Origin: Serratia marcescens subsp. marcescens ATCC 13880 | GTDB taxonomy: Bacteria > Pseudomonadota > Gammaproteobacteria > Enterobacterales > Enterobacteriaceae | Direction of reading: 5' to 3' | DNA length: 64,000 bases | NCBI RefSeq assembly: GCF_017299535.1 | Contig: NZ_CP071238.1 | Coordinates: 3,534,001 to 3,598,000, forward strand | Shown: piece after piece, positions 17,660-27,829 of the stretch | Position numbering within the stretch: the first letter of the stretch is position 1 | Layout of the letters: each line of letters begins with the position of its first letter | Notes under the pieces: generated by a model | The model's database searches: none | What the model was told of the DNA's origin: nothing | Seen by the model: the letters and a program-made list of their open reading frames with translations, nothing else | Program-made: the position numbers and the translations under genes

Positions 17660-18232
17660 TTAATCAGCACCCTGCCAGCGGGTGAACAGATCGGCCGGCA
17701 GTTCGATATCAAACTGATCGATCACCCGATTGACGGTCTGATCGATGATGTCTTCCACGCTTTTCGGCTGGTGGTAAAACGCCGGCACCGGCGGCATGAT
17801 CGCCGCGCCCATCTCCGCCGCCTGCGTCATCAACCGCAGGTGTCCCAGATGCAGCGGCGTTTCCCGCACGCACAGCACCAAACGGCGGCGCTCTTTGAGC
17901 ACCACGTCGGCGGCGCGGGTCAGCAGCCCGTCGCTGTAGCTGTTGACGATGCCGGACAGGGTTTTGATCGAGCATGGCAGGATCGCCATGCCCAGGGTTT
18001 TGAAGGAGCCGGAAGAGATGGCGGCGGCGATATCGCGCGCATCGTGCACCACGTCGGCCAACGCCTGCACTTCACGCAGGCTGTACGGCGTTTCCAGCGC
18101 CAGCGTCTGCCGTGCAGCGTTGCTCATCACCAGATGGGTTTCCACCTCTGCGACGTCGCGCAAAACCTGTAACAGGCGCACGCCGTAGATCGCGCCGCTG
18201 GCGCCGGAAATGCCGATGATGAGTCGTTTCAT
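17660..18232 (-). CDS. ubiX: Flavin prenyltransferase UbiX
   Basis: A 190-residue cytoplasmic enzyme that attaches a dimethylallyl group to FMN, making the prenyl-FMN cofactor of the decarboxylase UbiD in ubiquinone synthesis. The N-terminus KRLIIGISGASGAIYG holds the flavin-binding GASG, and SSGSFKT and the C-terminal MPPVPAFYHQPKS are typical. It follows purF at a distance of 132 bases on the same strand. Confidence 0.96.
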   Translation of the reverse strand: MKRLIIGISGASGAIYGVRLLQVLRDVAEVETHLVMSNAARQTLALETPYSLREVQALADVVHDARDIAAAISSGSFKTLGMAILPCSIKTLSGIVNSYSDGLLTRAADVVLKERRRLVLCVRETPLHLGHLRLMTQAAEMGAAIMPPVPAFYHQPKSVEDIIDQTVNRVIDQFDIELPADLFTRWQGAD

Positions 18233-18364
18233 GGAAAATGGCCTCTGCCGTAAAAAGTAAGATCAGGCAGACTTTGCCGCAATGGCGAGGGATAAGCAAG
18301 TTCACAGGAGCAAGGCGCACCGCCGCAGACGCGGCGATGCCCCCCGAGTAATCAACGCGGCCGG

Positions 18365-19882
18365 TTAGCCTTCGTTGTGCAGTTCCAGATTTTCCGCTTC
18401 GGTTTGCCCTCGCAGCGCCTTGGCGTCGTCGCTGCGCAGCGACTCCAGATATTCCAGATAGCTTTGATCGACGTCTTTGGTCACGTAGATGCCGTTGAAC
18501 ACCGAGCATTCGAACTGGGTGATGTCCGGGTTCTCTTCGCGCACCGCTTCGATCAGATCGTCCAGGTCCTGGAAGATCAGCCCGTCGGCGCCGATAATCT
18601 GGCGGATTTCATCCACTTCACGCCCGTGGGCGATCAGTTCGTTGGCGCTCGGCATGTCGATGCCGTAGACATTCGGGAAACGCACTTCCGGCGCGGCGGA
18701 AGCCAGGTACACACGCTTGGCGCCCGCTTCGCGCGCCATCTCGACGATCTGTTCCGACGTGGTGCCGCGCACGATGGAGTCATCCACCAGCAGCACGTTC
18801 TTGTCGCGGAACTCGGCGCGGTTGGCGTTCAGCTTGCGGCGCACCGACTGACGACGCGCCTGCTGGCCCGGCATGATAAAGGTGCGGCCGACGTAGCGGT
18901 TCTTCACAAAGCCCTGGCGGTAGGGTTTTTCGAGAATGCGCGCGATCTCCAGCGCGATGTCGCAGGAGGTTTCCGGGATCGGGATCACCACGTCGATGTC
19001 CAGATCTTCCCATTCGCGGGCAATCTTCTCACCCAGCTTCTGGCCCATGCGCACGCGGGCGCTGTAGACCGAGATCTTGTCCATAAAGGAGTCCGGGCGC
19101 GCGAAATAGACGTATTCGAACAGGCACGGGTTGGTTTTTGGGTTCTCTGCGCACTGGCGGGTGAACAGCTGGCCCTTGGTGGTGATGTACACCGCTTCGC
19201 CCGGCGCCACGTCGCGCAGGAACTCAAAGCCCAGGGTATCCAGCGCCACGCTCTCGGAAGCCACCATGTACTCGCTGCGGCCATCCTCCAGCGTGCGCTT
19301 GCCGATCACCAGCGGACGAATACCGTTCGGATCGCGGAACGCCAGCAGGCCATGGCCGATGATCATCGCCACGCAGGCGTAAGCGCCGCGCAGTTGCTGA
19401 TGCATGGCGGCGACCGCGGTAAAAATGTTGTCGGCCTCCAGCGGATAATGCGGGAAGCGATCCAGTTCGCTGGCCAGCACGTTCAGCAGGATTTCCGAGT
19501 CGGAGGTGGTGTTGACATGGCGGCGGCCGCTTTCGAACAGCTTTTGGCGCAGCTCATGGGCGTTGGTCAGATTGCCGTTGTGGGCCAGCGTAATGCCGAA
19601 CGGCGAGTTGACGTAGAAAGGCTGGGCCTCAGAGGCGCTCGAGCTGCCGGCCGTCGGGTAACGCACATGGCCAATGCCCATGTTGCCCTGCAAGCGTTGC
19701 ATATGGCGCGCCTCAAACACATCTTTCACCAGGCCGTTAGCTTTACGCAAACGGAACCCGTTGTGGGCGTCAATGGTGACGATGCCTGCGGCATCCTGGC
19801 CACGGTGCTGAAGCACCGTCAGCGCATCATAAATCGACTGGTTTACCGGCATGAAACCGGCGATACCGACAATACCGCACAT
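18365..19882 (-). CDS. purF: Amidophosphoribosyltransferase
   Basis: Catalyses the first committed step of purine synthesis: PRPP + glutamine to 5-phosphoribosylamine. At 505 residues it equals the E. coli enzyme. The N-terminal MCGIVGIAG leaves Cys as the N-terminal nucleophile of the glutaminase after Met removal. The PRPP-binding [16 protein letters not shown] lies near residue 366. It is co-transcribed with cvpA, 21 bases upstream, under the PurR box before cvpA. Confidence 0.98.
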   Translation of the reverse strand: MCGIVGIAGFMPVNQSIYDALTVLQHRGQDAAGIVTIDAHNGFRLRKANGLVKDVFEARHMQRLQGNMGIGHVRYPTAGSSSASEAQPFYVNSPFGITLAHNGNLTNAHELRQKLFESGRRHVNTTSDSEILLNVLASELDRFPHYPLEADNIFTAVAAMHQQLRGAYACVAMIIGHGLLAFRDPNGIRPLVIGKRTLEDGRSEYMVASESVALDTLGFEFLRDVAPGEAVYITTKGQLFTRQCAENPKTNPCLFEYVYFARPDSFMDKISVYSARVRMGQKLGEKIAREWEDLDIDVVIPIPETSCDIALEIARILEKPYRQGFVKNRYVGRTFIMPGQQARRQSVRRKLNANRAEFRDKNVLLVDDSIVRGTTSEQIVEMAREAGAKRVYLASAAPEVRFPNVYGIDMPSANELIAHGREVDEIRQIIGADGLIFQDLDDLIEAVREENPDITQFECSVFNGIYVTKDVDQSYLEYLESLRSDDAKALRGQTEAENLELHNEG

Positions 19883-19903
19883 GTTGTCTTTTCCTCATCA
19901 GCG

Positions 19904-20404
19904 CTACCGCCCCGGCAATTGGGTCGGCAAGAAACTCGACGTGCTCTGCAGGTAGTCAAAGAACCACCTGATGACGTAACTGAACTGGGGAATGAGCTGT
20001 GACTGTTTCCAGTCGGCACTCTGTGAAAAGCCGGTAAAGGTATCCAGGAAGAACAGGATCGCCGCGACGATCAATACTCCGCGCAGCGCGCCGAAGCAGA
20101 TGCCCAACACCCGGTCGGTGCCCGACAACCCGGTTTTCTCTACCAGTGAGCTAATCACATAGTTAACAATAGCCCCTACGATCAAGGTCGCGATGAACAA
20201 AATCGCGATCGCGATGCCGTTTCGCACCAGTTCATCTTCAAAACGAGTGAAATAGACCGCAAGGTAAGAGTAGAAATGGCTGGCAACAAAAAACGCACAT
20301 CCCCATGTCACAAGTGACAATGCTTCGCGAACAAACCCTCGGATCAGGCTCACCAGAGCCGAAAATCCAATCACCGCTATAATGACGTAATCAATCCAGA
20401 CCAT
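19904..20404 (-). CDS. cvpA: Inner membrane protein CvpA
   Basis: A 166-residue protein with four predicted membrane helices, starting MVWIDYVIIAVIGFSALVSL. The E. coli protein is needed for colicin V production and for envelope stress tolerance; its mechanism is unclear. It is the first gene of the cvpA-purF transcript. A PurR box lies about 60 bases upstream of its start. Confidence 0.95.
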   Translation of the reverse strand: MVWIDYVIIAVIGFSALVSLIRGFVREALSLVTWGCAFFVASHFYSYLAVYFTRFEDELVRNGIAIAILFIATLIVGAIVNYVISSLVEKTGLSGTDRVLGICFGALRGVLIVAAILFFLDTFTGFSQSADWKQSQLIPQFSYVIRWFFDYLQSTSSFLPTQLPGR

Positions 20405-20462
20405 GAACTATTCCAATGATGAATCGCCCCTGCATCCAATTCGCGGCGAATTCTAACAGAAA

Positions 20463-20478
20463 AAGAAAACGTTTGCGT
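20463..20478. promoter_or_regulatory. PurR operator upstream of cvpA-purF
   Basis: On the minus strand ACGCAAACGTTTTCTT fits the PurR consensus ACGCAAACGTTTNCGT at 13 or 14 of 16 positions with the central CAAACG-TTT core intact. It lies where the E. coli cvpA-purF operator lies, so purine repression is expected. Confidence 0.85.
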
Positions 20479-20500
20479 AGGGGATTTCCTACCACGTTAC

Positions 20501-20538
20501 AAATAAAAAGCGGCGATCAAAAAATTCCCAATCGCCGC
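20501..20538 (-). terminator. Terminator between dedD and cvpA
   Basis: On the minus strand GCGGCGAT and ATCGCCGC enclose a 12-base loop and are followed by TTTTTATTT. It ends the folC-dedD transcript just before the PurR-controlled cvpA promoter. A second, T-poor hairpin GGGGCGCA/TGCGCCCC lies at about 20609-20630, nearer the dedD stop. Confidence 0.75.
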
Positions 20539-20638
20539 GCCTACATAGGTGATTTCGCCTGTAAAAGGCGCGGTTTTTCTCGCTTTATCTCCACCACTCC
20601 TTAATTCAGGGGCGCATCGTGCTGCGCCCCTGCGGGGT

Positions 20639-21376
20639 TTAACGGCCGTACGGCTTCACCTGCCCGCTCAGCCCGCTGATCGAGTTCAGCGACGGCAGCG
20701 CCGCCTGCAGCTTCTGCTTGGAAGCGTCCGGGCCGACATAGATGCGGGTGATCTGCCCCTGCACCGGCGTTGACGGCACGGTAAAGGCGCGATAGCCCGA
20801 GAGGCGCAGCGAGGCGACAATCTCGTTCGCCTTGGCGGCATTTTTCAACGCCCCGAGCTGCACGACGTAGGCTTGCCCGGCCGGCGCTTTTTCTTCCGCC
20901 GGTTTCGGCTGCGGCGTCGGTTCAGGTTTCGGCGTCGGCTCCGGCTTCGGTACCGGCTTCACTTCCACCGGTTTCGGTTGCGGAGCCGGTTTCGGTTTCA
21001 CTTCCACCGGTTTGGTTTCTACCGGTTTCGGCTTGGGCTGCGGCACCGGCTGAGGACGCGTCTCGACCGGTGGCGGCGCCACCTGCGCTGGCTGCTGAGC
21101 ACCTTGTCGCACCGCCTGTTGCGCCGCCGCTTCGTTGGCCGCCTGCTGTTCGACCAGCGCGCCCGCCCCTTCCGGCGGCTGCGCCGGCAACGGTTGCGTC
21201 ACCGGTGGCAGCACGTCGTTCTCTTCGACGTCGCCCGCCTTCGGCACCAACGGAATGGCCGCGAATTCATCCTCGTAATGCTTCTTTTTGCCGTCCAGCA
21301 ACCCTGGCAGGATGATCACCCCCAGCGCCACCAGAATCACGGTTCCGACCAGTCGGTTCTGAAATTTACTCGCCAC
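20639..21376 (-). CDS. dedD: SPOR-domain cell division protein DedD
   Basis: A 245-residue bitopic membrane protein that collects at the division septum. One N-terminal helix (RLVGTVILVALGVIILPGLL, residues about 8-27) is followed by a long Pro/Lys/Glu-rich linker (about residues 60-165) and a C-terminal SPOR domain that binds denuded glycan (AYVVQLGALKNAAKANEIV). The linker is made of near-repeats of the type PKPVEVKPVPKPEP and is longer than in E. coli (220 residues). The start is GTG at 21376, directly abutting the folC stop, so translation is probably coupled. Confidence 0.95.
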   Translation of the reverse strand: MASKFQNRLVGTVILVALGVIILPGLLDGKKKHYEDEFAAIPLVPKAGDVEENDVLPPVTQPLPAQPPEGAGALVEQQAANEAAAQQAVRQGAQQPAQVAPPPVETRPQPVPQPKPKPVETKPVEVKPKPAPQPKPVEVKPVPKPEPTPKPEPTPQPKPAEEKAPAGQAYVVQLGALKNAAKANEIVASLRLSGYRAFTVPSTPVQGQITRIYVGPDASKQKLQAALPSLNSISGLSGQVKPYGR

Positions 21377-22642
21377 TCACACTCCCCGCATCTCGTCTAA
21401 CGCCGCCATCACCTGCGCCACGGTGTGGAACGATCCACAGACGATCACAATATCCTGTTTATCAGCATCCTGCATAGCCTGCCGCCAGGCAGTTTCGACA
21501 TCATTAAAGCGGCGCGGTTCCGTCAGATGTTGCGCCAGTTGTTCGACGCTGGCGCCGCGCGGCCCGTCGAGCGGCGCGCAGTACCATTCATCCACCTGCT
21601 CGCTGAGGCAGGCCAGCGTGCCGGCGATATCCTTGTCCGACAGCATGCCCACCACCGCGCGCACCTTGCCGCCGTTGCGCGGCAGTTTGGCCAGACGCCC
21701 GGCCAGATAGCCGGCGGCGTGCGGGTTGTGCGCCACATCGAGGATCAGCGTCGGCTCCCGCCGCACGATCTGGAAACGCCCCGGCAGTGTCGCCTGCTGC
21801 AGCCCGGTGAAAATCGCGCGTTCGTCGATTTCCAGCGGGCTGCAGTTGAGCGCCGCCAGCGCGGTAGCGGCGTTGGCCAGCGGTACGTTCGGCGTCGGCA
21901 GATCGGTCAGCAGCGTGTCGCCGCCCTGCCACTGCCAGCGATCGCCCTGCTCGCTGAAGCGCCAGGCTTCACCACGGCGAGACAGCGGCGCGCCCAGCGT
22001 TTCGGCAACCTGACGAATGCTGTCCGGCATATCGGGTTCACCGACCACCGCCGGTTTGCCGCTGCGGAAAATGCCGGCCTTTTCACGGCCGATGCTTTCG
22101 CGATCGTTGCCCAGCCAGTCGGTGTGATCGAGCGCAATGCTGGTGATCACCGCCACGCTCGGATCGACGATGTTAGTGGCGTCGAGACGCCCGCCCAGCC
22201 CCACTTCCAGGATCACCACGTCGAGTCGCGCCTGTTTGAACAGCTGCAGCGCCGACAGGGTGCCGAATTCGAAATAGGTCAGCGACGTTTCGCCGCGGCC
22301 GGCTTCAATGGCGGCGAACGAGCGGCTGTGCTCCGCTTCGCTCAGCTCTTCGCCCTGAATGCGCACGCGTTCGGTATAGCGCACCAGATGCGGTGAACTG
22401 TAGACGCCGACGCGCAGGCCGGCGGCCAGCAGAATAGCTTCAAGGGTGCGACAGGTGGTGCCTTTGCCGTTGGTGCCGGCAACGGTGAACACCGTGGGTG
22501 CGGGGGTCAGTAAATCCAGATGCGCCGCGACGCGCTGTACGCGCTCAAGGCCGAGTTCGATCGCCTGGCTGTGCAGACGTTCCAGATAGTAAAGCCACGA
22601 GCTCAATGGCGACGTGGCTTGGGGAATTTGGTGGTTTTGCAT
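21377..22642 (-). CDS. folC: Bifunctional dihydrofolate synthase/folylpolyglutamate synthase
   Basis: Adds glutamate to dihydropteroate and then extends the polyglutamate tail of folates; cytoplasmic. At 421 residues it matches E. coli (422). The Mur-ligase ATP-binding VFTVAGTNGKGTTCRTL lies near residue 44, and LGGRLDATNIV and the C-terminal LDVAHNPHAAGYL are typical. I chose the ATG at 22642 (MQNHQIPQATSPL) by homology; ATGs at 22651 and 22669 are in frame, and none has a strong ribosome site. Confidence 0.94.
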   Translation of the reverse strand: MQNHQIPQATSPLSSWLYYLERLHSQAIELGLERVQRVAAHLDLLTPAPTVFTVAGTNGKGTTCRTLEAILLAAGLRVGVYSSPHLVRYTERVRIQGEELSEAEHSRSFAAIEAGRGETSLTYFEFGTLSALQLFKQARLDVVILEVGLGGRLDATNIVDPSVAVITSIALDHTDWLGNDRESIGREKAGIFRSGKPAVVGEPDMPDSIRQVAETLGAPLSRRGEAWRFSEQGDRWQWQGGDTLLTDLPTPNVPLANAATALAALNCSPLEIDERAIFTGLQQATLPGRFQIVRREPTLILDVAHNPHAAGYLAGRLAKLPRNGGKVRAVVGMLSDKDIAGTLACLSEQVDEWYCAPLDGPRGASVEQLAQHLTEPRRFNDVETAWRQAMQDADKQDIVIVCGSFHTVAQVMAALDEMRGV

Positions 22643-22832
22643 GAGTCCCATCACTGAACTTGGGTTCATTAATCCATCAGGGCACCACCCTCACCGCGGT
22701 AAAGGCGATGCGCTTCGTGACTGCCGCCAGCCTGCAAACCGCAGCGGAAAGGCTACGGCCGGCAGGGAGCGGGCATCAGCCGTCACTTAGCCACAAAGTG
22801 GCGGCTGAACCCGGGCGGGATCTGTCTTTGCC

Positions 22833-23741
22833 TCAGGCGTCGGCCTGCGGCTCCGGCTCAATGACCGGCGCGGCCTCATCGAAATGCGGCTGCGGCTGGT
22901 TGGTCAGCTTGGACAGAATGCTCGCCAACGTTTGGCGCATTTCCGGACGGCGAACGATCATGTCGATCGCGCCTTTTTCGATCAGGAACTCGCTGCGCTG
23001 GAAGCCCGGCGGCAGTTTCTCGCGCACGGTTTGCTCGATAACGCGCGGGCCGGCAAAACCGATCAGCGCTTTCGGCTCGGCGATATTGATGTCGCCCAGC
23101 ATCGCCAGGCTGGCGGAGACACCGCCCATGGTCGGGTCGGTCAGCACGGAGATATACGGCAAGCCGCGCTCCTGCATTTTGGCCAACGCCGCGCTGGTTT
23201 TCGCCATCTGCATCAGTGACATCAGCGCTTCCTGCATGCGCGCGCCGCCGCTGGCGGAGAAGCACACCAGCGGACAGTTGTCCTCCAGCGCCTGCTCAAC
23301 CGCACGCACGAAACGCGCGCCGACCACGGAAGACATCGAGCCGCCGATGAAGGCGAATTCGAAGGACGCGGCGACGATCGGCATGCCGTACAGCGTGCCC
23401 TTCATCACCACCAGCGCGTCTTTCTCGCCGGTCGCTTTCTGTGCGGCGACCAGACGATCTTTATAGCGCTTGGAATCCTTGAATTTCAGAACGTCCTTCG
23501 GCTCCAGATCGCTGCCCAGCTCCACTTCGCTGCCTTCGTCCAGCAGGGTATGCAGACGCGCGCGCGCGCTCATACGCATGTGGTGGTCGCACTTCGGGCA
23601 CACTTCCAGATTCCGCTCCAGCTCGGCGCGGTAGAGAACCTGGCCGCAGCTGTCGCATTTAGTCCAGACCCCTTCAGGAATGCTCGCCTTACGGGTTTGT
23701 GTGATATTGCTCTTGTTAAGAATTCGTTCAATCCAGCTCAT
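22833..23741 (-). CDS. accD: Acetyl-CoA carboxylase carboxyltransferase subunit beta
   Basis: With AccA it transfers CO2 from biotin to acetyl-CoA, making malonyl-CoA for fatty acid synthesis. At 302 residues it fits the family. A four-Cys zinc finger (Cys29, Cys32, Cys48, Cys51) is followed by the crotonase-like carboxyltransferase core with [12 protein letters not shown] and [12 protein letters not shown]. The start [10 protein letters not shown] at 23741 is the conserved one; the in-frame extension to 23813 is not. It lies upstream of folC, 190 bases apart, and has its own upstream region with a possible FadR site. Confidence 0.97.
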   Translation of the reverse strand: MSWIERILNKSNITQTRKASIPEGVWTKCDSCGQVLYRAELERNLEVCPKCDHHMRMSARARLHTLLDEGSEVELGSDLEPKDVLKFKDSKRYKDRLVAAQKATGEKDALVVMKGTLYGMPIVAASFEFAFIGGSMSSVVGARFVRAVEQALEDNCPLVCFSASGGARMQEALMSLMQMAKTSAALAKMQERGLPYISVLTDPTMGGVSASLAMLGDINIAEPKALIGFAGPRVIEQTVREKLPPGFQRSEFLIEKGAIDMIVRRPEMRQTLASILSKLTNQPQPHFDEAAPVIEPEPQADA

Positions 23742-23941
23742 CGATGACCTTTCTGTTTGAACCTGGCACACGCCAGTCCGCTGTTCATGCTTTAACAATC
23801 CCCCCGAAAACACCCCAATGAAAAAATGCCCGTTCGCGGCGCGGCAAGCGCGGCGACTGAGGCATCGGCTTCAGGGTTGTTCGCAGGAACAGACCATAAT
23901 GTCGCTCATTAAACCATATCGGCCCGACGCTGTGGACAAAA

Positions 23942-23958
23942 AACTGGTCGAACCGACA
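23942..23958. promoter_or_regulatory. Possible FadR site upstream of accD
   Basis: AACTGGTCGAACCGACA matches the FadR consensus AACTGGTCNGACCAGTT at 11 of 16 informative positions, with the left half perfect. It lies about 200 bases before accD, and near -40 if a minus-strand start lies near 23908, which is the position where FadR activates fabA. The promoter itself is not clear, so this is tentative. Confidence 0.4.
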
Positions 23959-23973
23959 GGTTAAGCGATGTTT

Positions 23974-24636
23974 TTACTGTTTTTGCTGGCGGGCGGCCGC
24001 GCGCTTGTGGCGCCAAATTTCAATCACGCCCGGCAGAATCGAAACGATGATGATCCCGACGATCAACAGCTTCAAGTTCTCCTGCACCACCGGCAGATCG
24101 CCGAACAGATAGCCAGCATAAGTGAAGAGCAGCACCCAAACCAGTGCGCCAATCACGTTGTAGGCGGCGAAGTGGCGATAGGACATATGCCCCATGCCGG
24201 CGACGAACGGCGCAAAAGTACGCACGATCGGCACGAATCGCGCCAGAATAATCGTTTTCCCACCGTGCTTCTCATAGAACTGATGCGTCTTGTCCAGGTA
24301 GCTGCGGCGGAAGATTTTCGAATTCGGGTTGCTGAACAGCTTCTCGCCGAACAACCGCCCGATAGTGTAGTTCACCGCATCGCCGATGATCGCCGCCACG
24401 GCCATCAACGCCACCATGGTGTGCACGTTCAGATCGTTGGTCGGCAACGCCGCCAGCGCGCCGGCGACGAACAGCAAAGAATCCCCCGGCAGGAACGGCG
24501 TCACCACCAGACCGGTTTCGCAAAACAGGATCAGGAACAGAATAGCGTAGACCCACATGCCGTATTGTGCGACCAGTTCGGCCAAGTGCACATCAATATG
24601 CAGAATAAAATCAATAATAAACTTGATGATGTCCAT
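23974..24636 (-). CDS. dedA: DedA-family membrane protein
   Basis: A 220-residue inner membrane protein matching E. coli DedA. Typical features are [19 protein letters not shown] near residue 38 (with a re-entrant loop and conserved Glu) and a [20 protein letters not shown] motif near residue 135 holding the family's Arg. DedA proteins act as lipid (undecaprenyl phosphate or phosphatidylethanolamine) transporters and help maintain proton motive force. The start is MDIIKF at 24636; an upstream extension to 24666 is less likely. Confidence 0.95.
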   Translation of the reverse strand: MDIIKFIIDFILHIDVHLAELVAQYGMWVYAILFLILFCETGLVVTPFLPGDSLLFVAGALAALPTNDLNVHTMVALMAVAAIIGDAVNYTIGRLFGEKLFSNPNSKIFRRSYLDKTHQFYEKHGGKTIILARFVPIVRTFAPFVAGMGHMSYRHFAAYNVIGALVWVLLFTYAGYLFGDLPVVQENLKLLIVGIIIVSILPGVIEIWRHKRAAARQQKQ

Positions 24637-24714
24637 AAATTCTCTCATTGATGCCGGGCGTTTCAATCACCCGGCAGAAGCACAAGGGAGCGACGCTTTC
24701 AGGCGTGCCGGCGT

Positions 24715-25536
24715 TTAATCGTCGGGCAAAAACAGCGGCCCCATCGGCGGCCGCGGTAGACCAAAGTGGTCAGGGTAATCCACGGCAACCAGATACAGCC
24801 CCTCGGCTCGCGCCGTCGCCGCCGCCAGATTGCGATCCTTCAGCGCCAGCAACTCGGCCATCCAGTTCTCACCCTGATTGCCGCAGCCGATCTCCATCAG
24901 GCTGCCGACGATGTTGCGAACCATATGATGCACAAAGGCATTCGCCTTGATATCTACCACAATATATTCGCCGTAGCGCGTAACCTTAACGTGTTTTACG
25001 CAACGCCACGGGGTGCGCGACTGACATTGCACCGCGCGGAACGACGTGAAGTCGTTCTCGCCCAGCAGCGCCTGCGCCGCCCGGTGCATGCGATCGGCGT
25101 CCAGCGGGTGATAAAAATGCGTCACCCCCTGCTGCAGCACCGCCGGCCGGTAGCGATGGTTGAAAATGATATAGCGGTAGCGGCGCGCGGTGGCGCTGAA
25201 ACGCGCGTGAAAATCGTCGGCGACGGGGCTCACCCAACGCACCGCGATGTCCGGCGGCAAATGGGTATTCACCCCCATCGTCCAGGCGGCGTCCTTGCGG
25301 CGCGCAGTGGTTTCGAAATGCACCACCTGCCCGGTGGCGTGCACCCCGGCGTCGGTGCGCCCGGCGCACAGCACGGTAATCGGCGCATCCGCCACCTTGC
25401 TCAACGCCTGCTCCAGGCGTTCCTGCACGCTGGCCACTTCTTGCTGCCGCTGCCAGCCGTAGTACCGGCTGCCGTCATATTCGATGCCCAGCGCTACCTT
25501 CAGCGTCGGCTGAGCGGGCGAGACCACCTCAGACAT
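24715..25536 (-). CDS. truA: tRNA pseudouridine(38-40) synthase
   Basis: Makes pseudouridine at positions 38-40 of the tRNA anticodon stem. It has 273 residues. The catalytic Asp62 lies in [14 protein letters not shown], and [17 protein letters not shown] is the second family motif. Its ATG overlaps the usg stop (TGATG), which implies translational coupling, as in E. coli. Confidence 0.97.
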   Translation of the reverse strand: MSEVVSPAQPTLKVALGIEYDGSRYYGWQRQQEVASVQERLEQALSKVADAPITVLCAGRTDAGVHATGQVVHFETTARRKDAAWTMGVNTHLPPDIAVRWVSPVADDFHARFSATARRYRYIIFNHRYRPAVLQQGVTHFYHPLDADRMHRAAQALLGENDFTSFRAVQCQSRTPWRCVKHVKVTRYGEYIVVDIKANAFVHHMVRNIVGSLMEIGCGNQGENWMAELLALKDRNLAAATARAEGLYLVAVDYPDHFGLPRPPMGPLFLPDD

Positions 25537-26546
25537 CAGTACATCTGCTCCTGCACCAGACGCTCGGCGGTTTCGATAGCCATCAACGCGCCGCCGAAGC
25601 GCACATTGTCCGCTACCGTCCAGAACTGCAGCAGCTCGGGGATGCCGTAATCGTTACGCAGGCAACCGATGCTGAGCGCATCGCTGCCGGAAGCGTCGGT
25701 GACCTGGGTCGGGTAATCGTCCTCTTCGCTCAGCTGAATGTCTTCGACCTCTTCGAGCTCGCTGCGCGCCTCTTCGGCGGACAGCGGGCGCAGCGCTTCC
25801 AGGTGCACCACCTGCGCGTGGCCGTAAAACACCGGCGACTGAACGCAGCTCACCGAAATCGGCAGCCCTTCATCCTGCAGCACCTTGCGCACCTGATCGA
25901 CGATCAGGCGCTCTTCGCGCACGCTGCCCTGCTCGTCGGCGACAAGCGGCAGCAGGTTGAACGCCAGCTGTTTACCGAAGACGCCTTCCTCGGCCGGAAT
26001 GCCGTTCAGCAGGCGCGCGCTCTGGCCGGCCAAGTCGTCCACCGCCACCTTGCCGCGCGACGATACCGACATCAGCGTGGTGACGTGCAGACGCGACAGC
26101 CCCGCCTGTTCGGTCAGCGGTTTGATCGCCGTCAGCAGTTGGCTGACCATGCTGTCGGCCACCGCCACGATATTGCGGTTACGGTAATCCGCCAGCACCT
26201 GCGGGTTCACGCCCGGCACCACCAGCGGCACATCCGGCTCCATGGCGAACAGGCCGCTGGTGTCGATCACCAGGCAGCCCATGTTGCCGGCTTCTTCGGC
26301 ATAGCGCGCGGAAGCGTCGCTGCCGGCGACGAAGAAGGCCAGCTGCGCCTGCGACCAGTCGAACTCTTCGGCGTTTTGCACCAGAAGAGACTTGCCGTTG
26401 AAGCGCACATTGGCGCCCGCGCTGCGTTCGCTTGCCAGAGGATAGAGTTCACCCACCGGGAACTGGCGTTCCTGCAACAATTCCAGCAACGCTTCACCTA
26501 CCGCGCCAGTGGCGCCGAGCAGCGCGATATTCCAGCCGTCAGACAT
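25536..26546 (-). CDS. usg: Usg, semialdehyde dehydrogenase-like protein
   Basis: A 336-residue homologue of aspartate-semialdehyde dehydrogenase. The N-terminal NAD(P)-binding [16 protein letters not shown] and the dimerisation domain are intact. The catalytic Cys normally found in an N-C-T type loop is absent: the corresponding stretch reads [10 protein letters not shown]. The protein is therefore probably not a dehydrogenase; its role is unknown. The start at 26546 has GGAG eight bases upstream. It lies between pdxB and truA, as in E. coli. Confidence 0.93.
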   Translation of the reverse strand: MSDGWNIALLGATGAVGEALLELLQERQFPVGELYPLASERSAGANVRFNGKSLLVQNAEEFDWSQAQLAFFVAGSDASARYAEEAGNMGCLVIDTSGLFAMEPDVPLVVPGVNPQVLADYRNRNIVAVADSMVSQLLTAIKPLTEQAGLSRLHVTTLMSVSSRGKVAVDDLAGQSARLLNGIPAEEGVFGKQLAFNLLPLVADEQGSVREERLIVDQVRKVLQDEGLPISVSCVQSPVFYGHAQVVHLEALRPLSAEEARSELEEVEDIQLSEEDDYPTQVTDASGSDALSIGCLRNDYGIPELLQFWTVADNVRFGGALMAIETAERLVQEQMY

Positions 26547-26654
26547 CGGGTTTTCTCCAGAGTATTTCATTCATAAAAGCACACGGGCAGTGCAATCACC
26601 GCCCGATAATCTTTACCGCTCACTGTAGCGGCGTTGGCTTAAGACAACCTTACG

Positions 26655-27776
26655 CTACGCCACGCTGAAGCCCAGCTTGCCGAGCAGCTCGGCGCTGGCG
26701 CTGTCATCGCATTGCACGGCCAGCGAAGACCACTCGCGGCGCTCCTGGTAGTGCTTGCGCAGGCGATCGAATTCGCCCGGTTGCCCGGCGACTTTGCGCA
26801 GTGGCGCATCATCGCGGCGCACATCATACACCAAGTGCATCAATCGTTTTAACCGCGCTTCATCCAGCGGCCCGTTGAGGCGGATCAGGCTGAACTCCGG
26901 CACCGGCAGCAGCGAGGCCAGCGCCACCTGCTGCGGCTGCCCCAGATGGCGGCTGAACGCTTCGAACACCTGGGTGGTGCCGCGCGCCTTGCCTTCCAGC
27001 GTATATCCGGCGATATGCGCGGTGCCGATATCCACCCGCGCCAGCAGCGGCAAGGCGAGATCCGGCTCCGGTTCCCACACGTCCAGCACCGTGCTCAGCT
27101 TTTTGCCCTTTTCCAACGCCTGCAGCAGCGCGGCGTTATCCACCACCGGCCCGCGACAGGCGTTGATCAGAATGCGGTTGTCCGGCAGCGCCGCCAACAG
27201 CTCGGCGTCCGCCAGATGCAGCGAATGGTATGGGCCGGATTTATTCAGCGGCGTATGGAAGGTCAGCACGTCGGCCTCGGCCACCAGCTTCTCCAACGGC
27301 CAAAACTCCCCGGCGTCGCCGCGATCGGCACGCGGCGGATCGCACAGCAGCGTGCGCACGCCCAGCGCTTTGAGGCGCGCGTCCAGGCGGGAACCGACGT
27401 TGCCCACGCCGACGATGCCGACGGTTTTATCCCGCAGTTGGAAGCCGTCGCGTTCGGCCAGCAGCATCAAGGCGGAGAACACATACTCGACCACCGCGAT
27501 GGCGTTGCAGCCCGACGCGGCGGAAAACCCGATGCCCTGCCGTTGCAGCCAGGCGTCATCAACGTGATCGGTGCCGGCGGTGGCGGTGCCGACAAAGCCA
27601 ATGCGGCTGCCGGCCAACAAGGCCTCATTGACCTTGGTGACCGAACGCACCATCAGCGCATCGGCATCCGCCAGCGCCTCGCGCGGGATCGGACGCCCCG
27701 GCACCGCCTGCACGTCGCCCAGGCGGCTGAACAGCTCGGCCGCGTACGGCATATTTTCATCAACCAGAATTTTCAC
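26655..27776 (-). CDS. pdxB: Erythronate-4-phosphate dehydrogenase
   Basis: Oxidises 4-phosphoerythronate in the DXP-dependent pyridoxal phosphate pathway. The 373-residue protein is a D-2-hydroxyacid dehydrogenase: the NAD-binding [12 protein letters not shown] lies near residue 119, [11 protein letters not shown] holds the substrate Arg, and [15 protein letters not shown] holds the catalytic His. A C-terminal dimerisation domain follows. The start is GTG at 27776 with GGAG upstream, the same start codon as in E. coli. Confidence 0.97.
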   Translation of the reverse strand: MKILVDENMPYAAELFSRLGDVQAVPGRPIPREALADADALMVRSVTKVNEALLAGSRIGFVGTATAGTDHVDDAWLQRQGIGFSAASGCNAIAVVEYVFSALMLLAERDGFQLRDKTVGIVGVGNVGSRLDARLKALGVRTLLCDPPRADRGDAGEFWPLEKLVAEADVLTFHTPLNKSGPYHSLHLADAELLAALPDNRILINACRGPVVDNAALLQALEKGKKLSTVLDVWEPEPDLALPLLARVDIGTAHIAGYTLEGKARGTTQVFEAFSRHLGQPQQVALASLLPVPEFSLIRLNGPLDEARLKRLMHLVYDVRRDDAPLRKVAGQPGEFDRLRKHYQERREWSSLAVQCDDSASAELLGKLGFSVA

Positions 27777-27829
27777 TGCGTTCTCCGACGGTTTACGGCT
27801 ATTTGTCTGCGAAATAGTGTGCCACTGAA

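Noticed and set aside
18377..20002. 541-codon open frame on the plus strand opposite purF and cvpA
   Set aside because: It is an antisense shadow of two certain genes; its translation is low-complexity His/Arg/Ala-rich and it has no ribosome site.
22660..23466. 268-codon open frame on the plus strand across the folC-accD gap
   Set aside because: Most of it lies antisense to accD; no ribosome site and no recognisable domain.
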